Positions 20,901 through 25,687 of a stretch of DNA of 35,952 bases are shown here, in pieces (position 1 is the first letter of the stretch; each line of letters opens with the position of its first letter). Source of the stretch: a virus. The notes under the pieces were generated by a model. The model ran no database searches. It had not been told where the DNA came from and was given only the letters and a program-made list of their open reading frames with translations. The DNA is taken from positions 1 to 35,952 of IMG/VR virus record IMGVR_UViG_3300031857_000638; one strand, written 5' to 3'. A program made the position numbers and the translations under genes.

Positions 20901-21803
20901 TGCATTTTGCAGAGCAGATGATCCATAAAACAAAATAGTTTTGTCAAGTAAATTGGTTGCACCATCAATATTTCCAATTGTGCTTAATCGTTGACCATGT
21001 ATGTTAGTAAAGGCTTGATCGCTTACTAGGTCTACATTTATATTCCCCTGATATGTAGTTTCGTTCTGTGCATCTGATCTAGGGACATTAAAAGTAATTA
21101 CTCCCTCGTTTGTTCCGTTATTTTCTAATCCAAAAATATCTCTGGTGCTAACATTTGTTCTGTTAGGTACAGTGCCAGACAATCCAGGCATTGTTTGAAT
21201 CCAAAATTTTGAATTTTGTTTAACATTAAAATAGTATGTTCCGCCTCTTAAGAGTGTTATAACCGGGTTAAATTCTTCTATTTTAAAATTATCTTGTATG
21301 AACAAAAATTCATTTGTCTGACTTATTACATCAAAAAATGAAGTTAAATTTACCGGTAAAGGTTCGACATTAACAACATCAGGACCAAACGGTAACCAAT
21401 AATATTGACTATAATTTGACAGTTTATCTAAATCTGCAAAACTATCCCAACTATAAAATTGATTATCAAACAATAAAGAGTTATTAGTAATTGGTGCGCC
21501 CTGTAGTTTTAGCGCATCAATCATTTCAGGATAACTTATAAAATCTATAGCACGGCTAGTCTCATTTTTTTTAAAAATGATAGCTGGTTCTAATTGATAA
21601 TCTGTTCTTGTTTTATTAATTTCAGGTACGTAATAGGAATTAGGAGTAAGACCATATTCAAATCTTCTTCCAATATAACCTTGTAATTTTTCTAAATCTT
21701 GCTGTTTAACAAGTTGATCCAATGTGGCGGATAGAAAATTTTCATTAGGTGTTGTTTTAAAAATTTCTGGAAGAAAATCAATTGTTCTTACTTGCGCTAC
21801 CAT
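5964..21803 (-). CDS. Giant baseplate/tail structural protein (5279 aa), gp7-position
   Basis: One uninterrupted reading frame of 15.8 kb, starting 11 bases after gp6. The N-terminus (TIDFLPEIFKTTPNENFLSA, then ATLDQLVKQQDLEKL and YYWLPFGPDVV near 130) and internal segments (WKVGDWGPAEYSYL; NEVKPYRVKLKEF, with P at 3471) are of a kind I know from very large structural proteins of marine T4-like phages. Its position after gp6 is that of T4 gene 7 (about 1030 aa), so a baseplate wedge role is inferred. Two repeat regions stand out: FG-GAP-like blades about 2287-2920 (F/Y-G starts at 2287, 2336, 2516, 2642, 2790, 2886) and seven YDG...W repeats about 4260-4580. Paired LGGT(A/S)P modules lie at 3933 and 4076, and two L(S)G(L/I)TRG modules at 3607 and 5217. 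Only a weak GGAAAA site precedes the ATG, with no late promoter. Confidence 0.9.
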   Translation of the reverse strand: MVAQVRTIDFLPEIFKTTPNENFLSATLDQLVKQQDLEKLQGYIGRRFEYGLTPNSYYVPEINKTRTDYQLEPAIIFKKNETSRAIDFISYPEMIDALKLQGAPITNNSLLFDNQFYSWDSFADLDKLSNYSQYYWLPFGPDVVNVEPLPVNLTSFFDVISQTNEFLFIQDNFKIEEFNPVITLLRGGTYYFNVKQNSKFWIQTMPGLSGTVPNRTNVSTRDIFGLENNGTNEGVITFNVPRSDAQNETTYQGNINVDLVSDQAFTNIHGQRLSTIGNIDGATNLLDKTILFYGSSALQNASVETFFDELPFDQDTINPVGFDSTTFVNVNQFFFKVNYNETDIPGDPIISLTPLTVIPQDTNITVLSGNKYISKKFVRLQTGEIQIIPEITAPLDVLYYQDSSNLKKFGIIKIVDNNTENFINVETEILGKLTYTSPNNVKFTNGLKISFSGDIIPEKYKNDQYYVEGVGTGIKLIPNSSLVTPESYSQSVYYPYDISPYDIAPYSDIVESPIAQDYITISRAANNLNAWSRGNRWFHSQVIQETIKHTNSSNLLNVINSNEARAKRPIIEFYPNLKLFNLGTEARGPVDYFDVTATDAFTQVANQLQYYPDGSSFGLFDGCRVVFSADTDVNVRNKIFRVNFVSTAEALQTSTTIVSTSASTDRLTVSDSTKFVVGSLVSLNQSIGGLSAFTKYYVYDKPNTTSLRLSTDPNLSSFIQLSNDSGNVLLTQAPPIITFTKIANGDIENLDQVVVLLGQVRKGYTYWFDGTNWIQGQLKTTVNQPPLFDVFDTNGLSFGDTDYYNSSSFIGTSLFQYATGTGNNDPVLGFPLKYSSVDNIGDIQFDVSFNTDQFTYVLNGNPTTQNVNEGYVYNYNSRDTYNRELGWQTAISESFQYQAFTFNYNPLNGDAKFICDVPANSSESTAWPVIKVTVRDNVLFDSEFSYVVENNTTIVTLNANPILETPVQILIYSNQVSKNAYFTIPTNLENNIFNAQIKNLNLGDLKNHYLSICTNSKRITGQIFGSNNYRDLPNLVRYGTKIIQNSAPLSLTGALLKNANYNLIDALNFNANEYVKYKSLLIDIVNKTPYESYQIASTILDNAINEITSFKAQNNSFFWSDMLPNRGAYITNRYTFKADVQQAQFSLSKIYNFSSANYNGVLLYVLREVEGVLVEKQLIRNVDYTVSADEPLVTVQTDLIAGDVIVVNEYNQTYGSYVPNTPTKLGFYPATVPEVVYDSSYLTPTWFIKGHDGSLTTLYGSYTNGNLTDYRDQVIFEFECRIYNNIKVSSRIPISSDEILPGQFRKTNYNYDEILQLYSLSFLNWVGQNRIDYKSQYYITTDPYTYNYYQATNKLDNTIVKRGNWKGLYNWFFDTATPNLTPWELIGYTNKPVWWDGYYGAAPYTKNNLVLWTDMENGYDYNDGNPIIIESRKRPGLLKVLPVDDLGNLVDPLNSVIGNYDELTFQTQWKVGDWGPAEYSYLKSSTWPFDLVKILALCKPAKFFALGENLDTYKYNTEFNQYLLNDKFRFTTTGTVVYGSGTAQHSYINWIVDYVQSTGNSGYDLLTNYLNNLDVRLVYRLAGFSDKELLKFYVDKGSPNSKNNTLLIPDESYSVLLHENQPFDTIIYSSIIIQKTDTGYQVYGNSQNKIYFKALAPLVNGKYETITSGSLSVKISKNSSDRVIIVPYSTEFSTPQALAEFINGYGNYLSSQGLLFDQVENNVILNWNTMIQEVLAWIQAGWETGSILNINPLAKKIVIDKENSIVQPLTIQEQNYILNQNLIPIQIKDMSVIRNGVEFSAIPIKVDDTIAYLNANLSNMEHAIVFDNVTLFNDLIYDPNTGLRQYRMLLKGAKTATWDGTVDTKGFILNQDNVLEWQINTKYTKGIIVKYKNNYYAANEIIQPSDTFQQGFWTKVDYDEIQKGLLPNASSRAYESTLYYNSYTANLENDADLLAFSLIGYRPRNYLVAANLDDISQVNLYKTMIVEKGSKQATSAIQNISLPTGGINYTVYENWSINVGNYGGVLDQNFIEFKLEEQKLNGNPSIISVINGESEPGSMQEIPLYGLTNYGRVPQNIRILPLLPSYKMNQLPSAGYVNFEDVKMHSYKVTNLNQNLVSINDVYKNEYVWIADFKGDWKAYATISLSNSTDVISIVNVVNNLNDTCTVFFSKPHGLTVNSVILILNYASAVDGFHVVVKIGNANSVVIDLSLPLSIPNIESTGIVSKLQNQRVNSPKDIINLNLLDTEFVKNTVWVDENIDGTWAVYRKSINYLGTTTFTKPSPTTTFGSSVAYDTKLGYFIADSGAGNIYRYKYISNVNFWNLEETITLSSSPTGFGTSMDKQQNFLAVLKSAATSTVYIYELVQTEKIEAVALQNSFNVSGLTDKVVMSDDCNYFFVGKSSTRQVFAYRRNTFLTYTSIGYSLTTAIQQNGTQFTVSGDRRSLLLEGQMVSFSNADTAQTYKIITGTYSSSANTTTFTIDGYFFAGVTAGTIVYRAYYNYTNVATITGAGSATNFGSNIATNYNGTQLFVSAPNQDFNAVTDTGAVYVYNRIRQVFESNFNSILTLTTSFTLGWTPVNSVTVLRNGVVLSTSNYTISTNILTINIQINAGDLITVEGNDFVLSQTLIGHSQVSNPRIGMLYGKGLDINTFGNELLIGAPFDIVDATGTEGSVYRYTNAGKKFGIITGSTAYSLSTQQNILINGFLVTLPSTGIDGAVSAIIQANIPNVTASKTIDNKLVIQLINQNLNTSGDKLNLTVFAEADYASLGITYYQKTQEFHDPNIQNATQYGSALKFNEFNSFVVTAPTSNRYTQTNFDFTDDEDYTNDTIFDNNFTIFVDILVEAGSAYMYDYLGAYNESINNIGNFVLAQLLNDTSTNIGSVPYYGTSIAFNDYKVIIGSPNYLTGSENGRANIFINNSNASDWSVYRNPNQSVDIDSLHIVSIYNNLNSLNIVNLDYIDPLQGKLLGAVRENLDYISSVDPAGYNNNSSTKVVWGQQYVGKLWFDTSQTRFIDYHQNDIVYNSKYWGSVFPGSIVSVYTWIESDVLPIDYSGVGTVYDIDSYTTLYEVINGGTIVTRYYYWVKNIGNVISANKTLSDNIISSYISNPISSGIAFLAPLKQNVFGLYNVSEYISSNFTSLHLGFKSNLGNDVAHTEFKLIRDGYAEDFLPGLPTLYNNLVRPDGLYRKLLDSFAGVDAQGQAVPNPFLPRLLQTGTNLRPNQSFFYNRLKALQNYVQFANNVMIKFPITELKNPSFLSLGGSAITGVNAPAFFTISGDNFDTNNYWEYVNWWEEGYSDSTKTDIDVAKYYDLEKLTPYENMIVGVNSNSNGKREVYIYRVNSWQRIGLELGTIQIKDSLWNYSINGIGFGDSFFDSDPYDTFPSVETYNIIRGLNEEVFTDDLLIYRNQGLILLFNYIITESDEFGNYLPWLNKTSFLDVEHTLRELEQIKNFQRDNEDFLYGYINEVKPYRVKLKEFSLKYTKTNIYDGNITDFDLPSQWNAELNSFVTPELVFGDTTKDSQYTTTDPIWDETQYNQWFNNYGVKLQGRPNYFIGLLKAYVPVATKVIIVDNAFGYPVTGVIKIDNEFIGYNQVDRDLGILSGLTRGAFDTEVVEHMPGTKIYIDLPAVTVLYAGRAYTEPPNIITYVDTSIFPAPKVQAAIKAQMSGDEVIAVTILNSGEGYKVLPELIIEPAIEHKFDSTDINFTNNTVNVPFKLFETGDLLQYRKGDNVTPILGLIDKQYYYIRLIEYGLQKPTVTLANENRPTAIAFYISKINAINDTYRLSLVQSKTPSDNHILSLGARLIPISSNAPTRQITPILKFDRTSYTPVVQPWAPNQFYISDYNSIGNDASYGSRLATAIPYNSVSGSVAPPGGNGAIFNVYAWIYGNEDEPPNFNSSGNTYGVYTADLNSGGLGYQVGDVITIPGTSLGGTAPLNSCTITVAQVTLPGSITQYVVEGIPSTVFRSSLQGATVPITNVTTETGTNNVIVTFNYAASTLSAGYLNKTKLYFYKTSRLTTPYIYDNSGSGGAIIWVTSPKIYGQTVLNEYFIDIKDFGNIYTTGDKITISGSLLGGTSPANDLIITVTFAQSGGIVFYSLSGICANAYAEYYTVPITATQCRLYYNSILTDPVKNTVGTPFIFTTGDIGFYPEPFTTPSASLVAYNNKLYKCIVANSDSTFDFTKWELLQSDYLGINALDRIVTYYQPTGNMPGNYLPLLLSGLEYPNGTNLGNKFDEDFELDVNLQGQPFYPKEIDIKSIVYDGMKYVAVGNTPNHATVLYSTNGRDWLFKKISDVPLNVTSIIYSGSFYVISAQNSSAPLLISYDGYNWVSVGSYTVFDDAPFDVTGFDTLSVETPNDELYSVAYYNNNYVAVGSNLLTSINATSWGTGFSFQSRLPNVLKSVSYISGSGLIFEGFVAVGSGTSVIEGANTPSPVFEEQSRVIISYDGIEWTNTNQTIDAKFNTVFNSPTKIIAAGELGKIYWSVNASNWNPATILGPVFTTEINHGIFALNTYVLVGNNGIVLYSGDGQVWNQTATITVNTLNEISFDGTYLIVVGENSTILRSRNIIDWENISFLLVEEPQYTIQGETFLSGYGPEEMVPAVISDNLQMIVKTTPGSLWDPGVYDNFGFNMVGVTIETENITQFSFAGISPFVTEIAVYIISSSNTRATRIYKVSDVPTATSLTKIQTINWVNKTVTLTSPISPTEKIYFECYDIGGGNQQSKGTSDTIPIKLDTEKNESYIDTEYPFRSGVYLFSVVYINGVKQTLNTDYRIEPNKSNSIRIIFDSIVDSTTQYVSFAIFGPTTTNSYQYCMPETQVFQYTSGPQVFTLTNFMGGSNATNAVVEVDGIRARNTIDYTIVGNTLTILPSIPATTIVSVTSFNDTQNQYFVTQTSTTIRVTPIYYVNTPATPVIITTATNPNFVDQDQVLIDGVQNIPEINNNIFYVRPLPTYVENAVTYYPFELYLDSTMSIPVIGNTFGTYFINGVGSGGYIWKYTNTIQLTQPTFDVVDVNRLFVHINGTRVTPDNLRINQPNNRLSIMSPISLGNTIIVTSFMPSPTPNELWYSLQVDRKGSMTISNSNLQNRTWLVDPLYPTDTEIHVNDITTLLDDETTNAIVQNVNNQLLVYLNYSIVDIVLLSIYNETTEIILNQSKYYLDTVNSVTKIVFTDDVSLGDNLVITLRFGKAILINGEKISFKLANISTNTLSGITRGVDGTAALPVHDTYSYVFSLSTKDILDSFYNNKVWNSDDYAASGDPLQISNSVPANFLKSD

Positions 21804-21814
21804 ATATTTTTCCG

Positions 21815-24800
21815 TTAAGGTTGTAGTTGTTCAGGAGTAATCGCTGAAATAATAACTATATCGTTTGATTGAGCACCGTTCACAAAAATCTCATACGGCG
21901 CACACCTTATTTCATATAAATCACCAAAAGTCAAAGAGGGGTCTTTTGGAACTAAGATCGCAGAACTTATAAGTCCATCTAAATTTGAATGTAAGTATGC
22001 GCTTAGTTCACTAAAAAAGAAGGTATCTCCAAAATCCCAATTATCAATACTAAAATAATTATTCATTGCAGTAATAACTGCAGCACGAACTTCACTATCA
22101 CTCGCTGTTGTCAGACTAGACTTTATTACTTTAATAGTAGCCTGTAGCTGAGGAGAAGCTTTGTTACCAAAAAGAGGTTTGAAAGTGACGCTATTTAAAA
22201 CAATTGTGTCACTCATCATTTTGTAGTCATTTACTTTGTTATATTCTTGTGTTAATTGTTCTACTGTTGGTCTCAGTGGTTCAGATACAGTTCCCGTTGT
22301 GTCTTTAATCCAGTTGTTATAAGAAGTATAATAAGCCAAAGTTACTACATATAAATCAATGATGTTTGTTGTACCAGGATCAATTCTTGTAGTGTTATTA
22401 CTTAAATGATTGTATTGAAAAAATAAACTTTGTCTTCCTGATTGTGAGGAATAATTTGTTACTTCTGTTAAATTTACGATGTTTAATGATGTTGTGTCAG
22501 CAACAGATTTATAAAATTTATTTTCTACGTATGTGTAAAAAATTTGTCCTACAGGAAATTCATATTTAACTACTTCAACATCGTTTTTATTTCCATAAGA
22601 ATAATTAATTAAAGTTGGTTCAGTTAATCCATTTTTTGTAAGATAATTAATATCAGTAAAAGTCTCAATAAAAACAAAATTTGAGGTGTTTGTTGAACCA
22701 AAAGTATAACCTGTAATGGTAGTAAAAAAATCTGGATTATCAATTAAAGAAGAATTTTTTGAGTCTAGACTACTTACCTCAATCGCATAATCATCAGGGT
22801 AACCGTCTGATTCAACTGTTTGTCCTACCACATTAAGTCTAAAATCTTCTCCTAAAATAGATAATGAATTAGGTGTCGTATTAGTTTTTAAAACTTTGAC
22901 CGTATCATAAGCTAAGGTTCCTGATAGAGGATCAAAAATAATTTTTTCTGAATCAAAAGTAAACCTTGTATTCTTAACACTTCCAAAATAATATGTGATA
23001 GCTTTACTTGTTATTCTATATGCACCCTCTCCTAAACTTTCAAATTTTATAAGAGCGTCTGGTCTATTATAGCTTCCTATAAACCATCTATTAACATTAA
23101 CCGGCAGAATATTCACATAATATAAAGAAAAACTTTGTAAATTCTCAAAATAAGTTAGAACTTCTTGCAATATTGGATTCGGTAAGATATTATCAAAAAC
23201 TGGAATAATAGTTTCAAGGATTGCACCAGTTGAAACAAACTTACTTAAACTTACTGGACCTAATCCATTATATAAATTGCCCTCACCCCCGTTAAACCCA
23301 TCCTCAACAACGTTTAAAACATTTACCCACATAAACGTATTATTAATTGAAGGTGCAGCTCCTGCTACTAATCTATCATTAAGAAAGTAATATCCAGATG
23401 GAGCAACAAATTTTAATAAAGAACCAGGTGTGCAATATTTCATATTATATGCACTATAAATACCCGCTGCAACAGGTCCTGCTACATTTTCAAAATAACC
23501 AGTAACTAGTGTACCATCATAACTCGTTTGATTCCATGTTGTAATGCCATCGCCTGAAGCAACATTAATAGGATATCTAGCACAGGTTACAACATAATAT
23601 TGATACAGATTTCTATTTGAGATAATTTCTAGAATTTGATTACTAAATAACCTATTAGCGGATCCTGATGCCTCACTTATATTAAAGTCGTAGAACTTAT
23701 CATTGCTGTTAAAATATAATGCTCCGTCATCAGAAAAACTAGTTGTGCTTGAATACTTGCCAGTTGGATCAAGTAAATCAAAATTTCTTGAAATTCCAAT
23801 AGAACTTCTATTTAAAGCTTTTGTTTTTATTATAGAACTGTAAAGTGTGTATGGAAAATTATTATAATCTTCACCATTTACCATTCTGTTTTGAGAATAA
23901 AAGTGTACGGGTGCTTTTGCTTTTATATCTGGTATAGACTCTCTTGATTGGGCATTATTAACAGGCTGTGTTAGCTCAACCGTCATAGTTAAAGTTTCAA
24001 TGCGATTAAATTTACTTACATAACTGAAAGTTAATGTAGTATTTGTTAGTTCAGCGGGATCGATTGAATATTGCAATCCATTACTTGATCTTACATATGC
24101 TCTAAAAGAACCAACAGGAATCTCACTAAAAACACCGTCCCCAAAAATATAATTTACTTGATCGTTAAATCTAGAAGTTACAGAAAATACTGATTTACGT
24201 GAATTTTCTTCCCTTAAATAAGTATTTGCATATAAATTATCTACTTGTTGCCAATAATTTAAATTATTATTAGTTGAATCAATTTTATACAACCATGTAT
24301 CAGTATTATTAATTCCTTGTATTTCTCCTATTGGAACTACCTGATTTGCAATTTGTTGATTTAATGTAAAATCATAATTTACAAGTGAACCTTGTTTAAA
24401 ATATAAAAAGAATCCAGTGTTTAAACTACCGTAACCTAATTTATCATTTCTGTATAAAATATTAAATGTGCCTTTTGGATTAGGAGGAATTTCGTACACA
24501 TAGGTTTGATTTAAACTTGTAGCACTCACCCCTTCAAAATTCATAGTTACACCACCAACTGTTGCATTAAAAGGTATAACAGGTAAAACAGTATTTGGAA
24601 TACGCAAAGAATATTCTTCAGTTTTAATATTTGAAATTTCTTGTGTATTACCAGGTCTCCCGACTCGTTGTGCATCAACTAATGTGGCATTTATTATAGA
24701 ATAAAATTGCTCTAACCAATTTGGATTAGCAGGGTCGTTCCAAAATACAGGTATACCTGCAAGACCTAAACCATTGATGTCTACAACATTTTCTGTTGTA

Positions 24801-25171
24801 GTTAGACTAGTAATTTTTAAAAATCCTTGAGCAGCATTATTTCTTTTTGGATTATAATTTACTAAATTTGCTAGTTTAATTACACTGTCTCTACGTTCTG
24901 CGGTGTCGATAAAATTTTCACGTGTGTTCAGATCATCCCTAAATGAGACAGCCTGACCCATAAATGCAATAACATCTAGTAGTGCTATAAATTCACTACT
25001 CTCAACATAATCATTAAAAGTTTCTGGGTAGTACAAACGCAGGTAATCTATAAAACTTTTTCGCAAAGTTTCATAGTCATAGCTTTGAAAATTTGCTTGA
25101 CTATAGGTTTTATAGACTGTTTTCCAGTCATTCACACCAAAAATTGTTGCCTGTCTTGAACTTGTAGCCAT
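21815..25171 (-). CDS. 6: Baseplate wedge protein gp6
   Basis: An 1118-residue protein matching the gp6 (baseplate J-like) wedge subunit that forms the iris-like ring around the T4 hub. The recognisable N-terminal region is the FIDYLRLYYPETFNDYVESS segment (40-59), followed by the strongly conserved EFIALLDVIAFMGQAVSFRD (60-79), NTRENFIDTAERRDSVIKLA and NLVNYNPKR. The C-terminal part (LNSVTFKPLFGNKASPQLQA; DTFFFSELSAYL) also fits the family. It is much longer than T4 gp6 (660 aa), as I recall for marine relatives, with extra material in the middle. It follows gp25, as expected for partners that interact in the wedge. It has its own late-type promoter at 25190-25197 and an AGAG ribosome binding sequence. 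Confidence 0.93.
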   Translation of the reverse strand: MATSSRQATIFGVNDWKTVYKTYSQANFQSYDYETLRKSFIDYLRLYYPETFNDYVESSEFIALLDVIAFMGQAVSFRDDLNTRENFIDTAERRDSVIKLANLVNYNPKRNNAAQGFLKITSLTTTENVVDINGLGLAGIPVFWNDPANPNWLEQFYSIINATLVDAQRVGRPGNTQEISNIKTEEYSLRIPNTVLPVIPFNATVGGVTMNFEGVSATSLNQTYVYEIPPNPKGTFNILYRNDKLGYGSLNTGFFLYFKQGSLVNYDFTLNQQIANQVVPIGEIQGINNTDTWLYKIDSTNNNLNYWQQVDNLYANTYLREENSRKSVFSVTSRFNDQVNYIFGDGVFSEIPVGSFRAYVRSSNGLQYSIDPAELTNTTLTFSYVSKFNRIETLTMTVELTQPVNNAQSRESIPDIKAKAPVHFYSQNRMVNGEDYNNFPYTLYSSIIKTKALNRSSIGISRNFDLLDPTGKYSSTTSFSDDGALYFNSNDKFYDFNISEASGSANRLFSNQILEIISNRNLYQYYVVTCARYPINVASGDGITTWNQTSYDGTLVTGYFENVAGPVAAGIYSAYNMKYCTPGSLLKFVAPSGYYFLNDRLVAGAAPSINNTFMWVNVLNVVEDGFNGGEGNLYNGLGPVSLSKFVSTGAILETIIPVFDNILPNPILQEVLTYFENLQSFSLYYVNILPVNVNRWFIGSYNRPDALIKFESLGEGAYRITSKAITYYFGSVKNTRFTFDSEKIIFDPLSGTLAYDTVKVLKTNTTPNSLSILGEDFRLNVVGQTVESDGYPDDYAIEVSSLDSKNSSLIDNPDFFTTITGYTFGSTNTSNFVFIETFTDINYLTKNGLTEPTLINYSYGNKNDVEVVKYEFPVGQIFYTYVENKFYKSVADTTSLNIVNLTEVTNYSSQSGRQSLFFQYNHLSNNTTRIDPGTTNIIDLYVVTLAYYTSYNNWIKDTTGTVSEPLRPTVEQLTQEYNKVNDYKMMSDTIVLNSVTFKPLFGNKASPQLQATIKVIKSSLTTASDSEVRAAVITAMNNYFSIDNWDFGDTFFFSELSAYLHSNLDGLISSAILVPKDPSLTFGDLYEIRCAPYEIFVNGAQSNDIVIISAITPEQLQP

Positions 25172-25189
25172 ACTTTTATCTCTTTTTTA

Positions 25190-25197
25190 TATTTATC
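25190..25197 (-). promoter_or_regulatory. T4-type late promoter (GATAAATA) upstream of gp6
   Basis: The minus strand reads GATAAATA 18 bases before the gp6 ATG, in the 47-bp gap after gp25. A start near 25184 would leave a leader of about 13 bases carrying GAGAT. It probably also drives the giant gene downstream, which has no late octamer of its own. Confidence 0.72.
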
Positions 25198-25218
25198 TTT
25201 GCTAAAAACCCACTATTT

Positions 25219-25674
25219 TCAACGGTTATTTAATGATACTGTGCTACTCCCTTTATCAAAATTAAGTTGTAATAGCTGAACTTTGTTCTGAGGAGATACT
25301 GCCATTTCAATTTCTGTCAAAAATCCATTTTCATAGGGATAAGTTGTGATAGTGTTTAATATTATTCTAGGATCCTGAGCCGCAATGCGGCGAATTTCGT
25401 TGTCAATCTGAATTTGAATCTCAGGAATATTTGGTTCGAATATGTATGTCCAAATAGAGGTCCCATATGCAGGATTCCCTACTTTTTGTCCTTGTGGAGT
25501 ATTAAGAGCGTTTAAAAAATCGACTATCACAAGTTGATCATCATAAAGACTGAACTTTTTGTTTGGTAAAACAGGAGCAATAATTGATCCAGGACCACCA
25601 CTTATTCCAGGTGGAATAATTGAAGGTTTCTGTGCATTAGTGAATAATGTGCTAAATCCTTTGTATATAACCAT
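25219..25674 (-). CDS. 25: Baseplate wedge protein gp25
   Basis: A 151-residue protein of the gp25 family, the small wedge subunit that nucleates sheath assembly and resembles type VI secretion TssE. Residues 66-82 (GNPAYGTSIWTYIFEPN) contain the diagnostic EPN-type motif, followed by a helix (EIQIQIDNEIRRIAAQDPRI) and terminal beta strands (TEIEMAVSPQN). The first ~40 residues are a Gly/Pro-rich, marine-phage-like extension compared with T4 gp25 (132 aa). It sits between gp5 and gp6, consistent with a physical partnership with both. A TGAG sequence upstream of the ATG may act as the ribosome binding site, and the gap from gp5 is 13 bases. Confidence 0.93.
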   Translation of the reverse strand: MVIYKGFSTLFTNAQKPSIIPPGISGGPGSIIAPVLPNKKFSLYDDQLVIVDFLNALNTPQGQKVGNPAYGTSIWTYIFEPNIPEIQIQIDNEIRRIAAQDPRIILNTITTYPYENGFLTEIEMAVSPQNKVQLLQLNFDKGSSTVSLNNR

Positions 25675-25687
25675 AATAATATCTCAC

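Noticed and set aside
5964-21803. Sequencing or assembly fusion creating the giant reading frame
   Set aside because: A 5279-codon open frame with continuous family-like sequence at both ends and in the middle is hard to obtain by accident, and similarly large proteins are known in marine T4-like phages.
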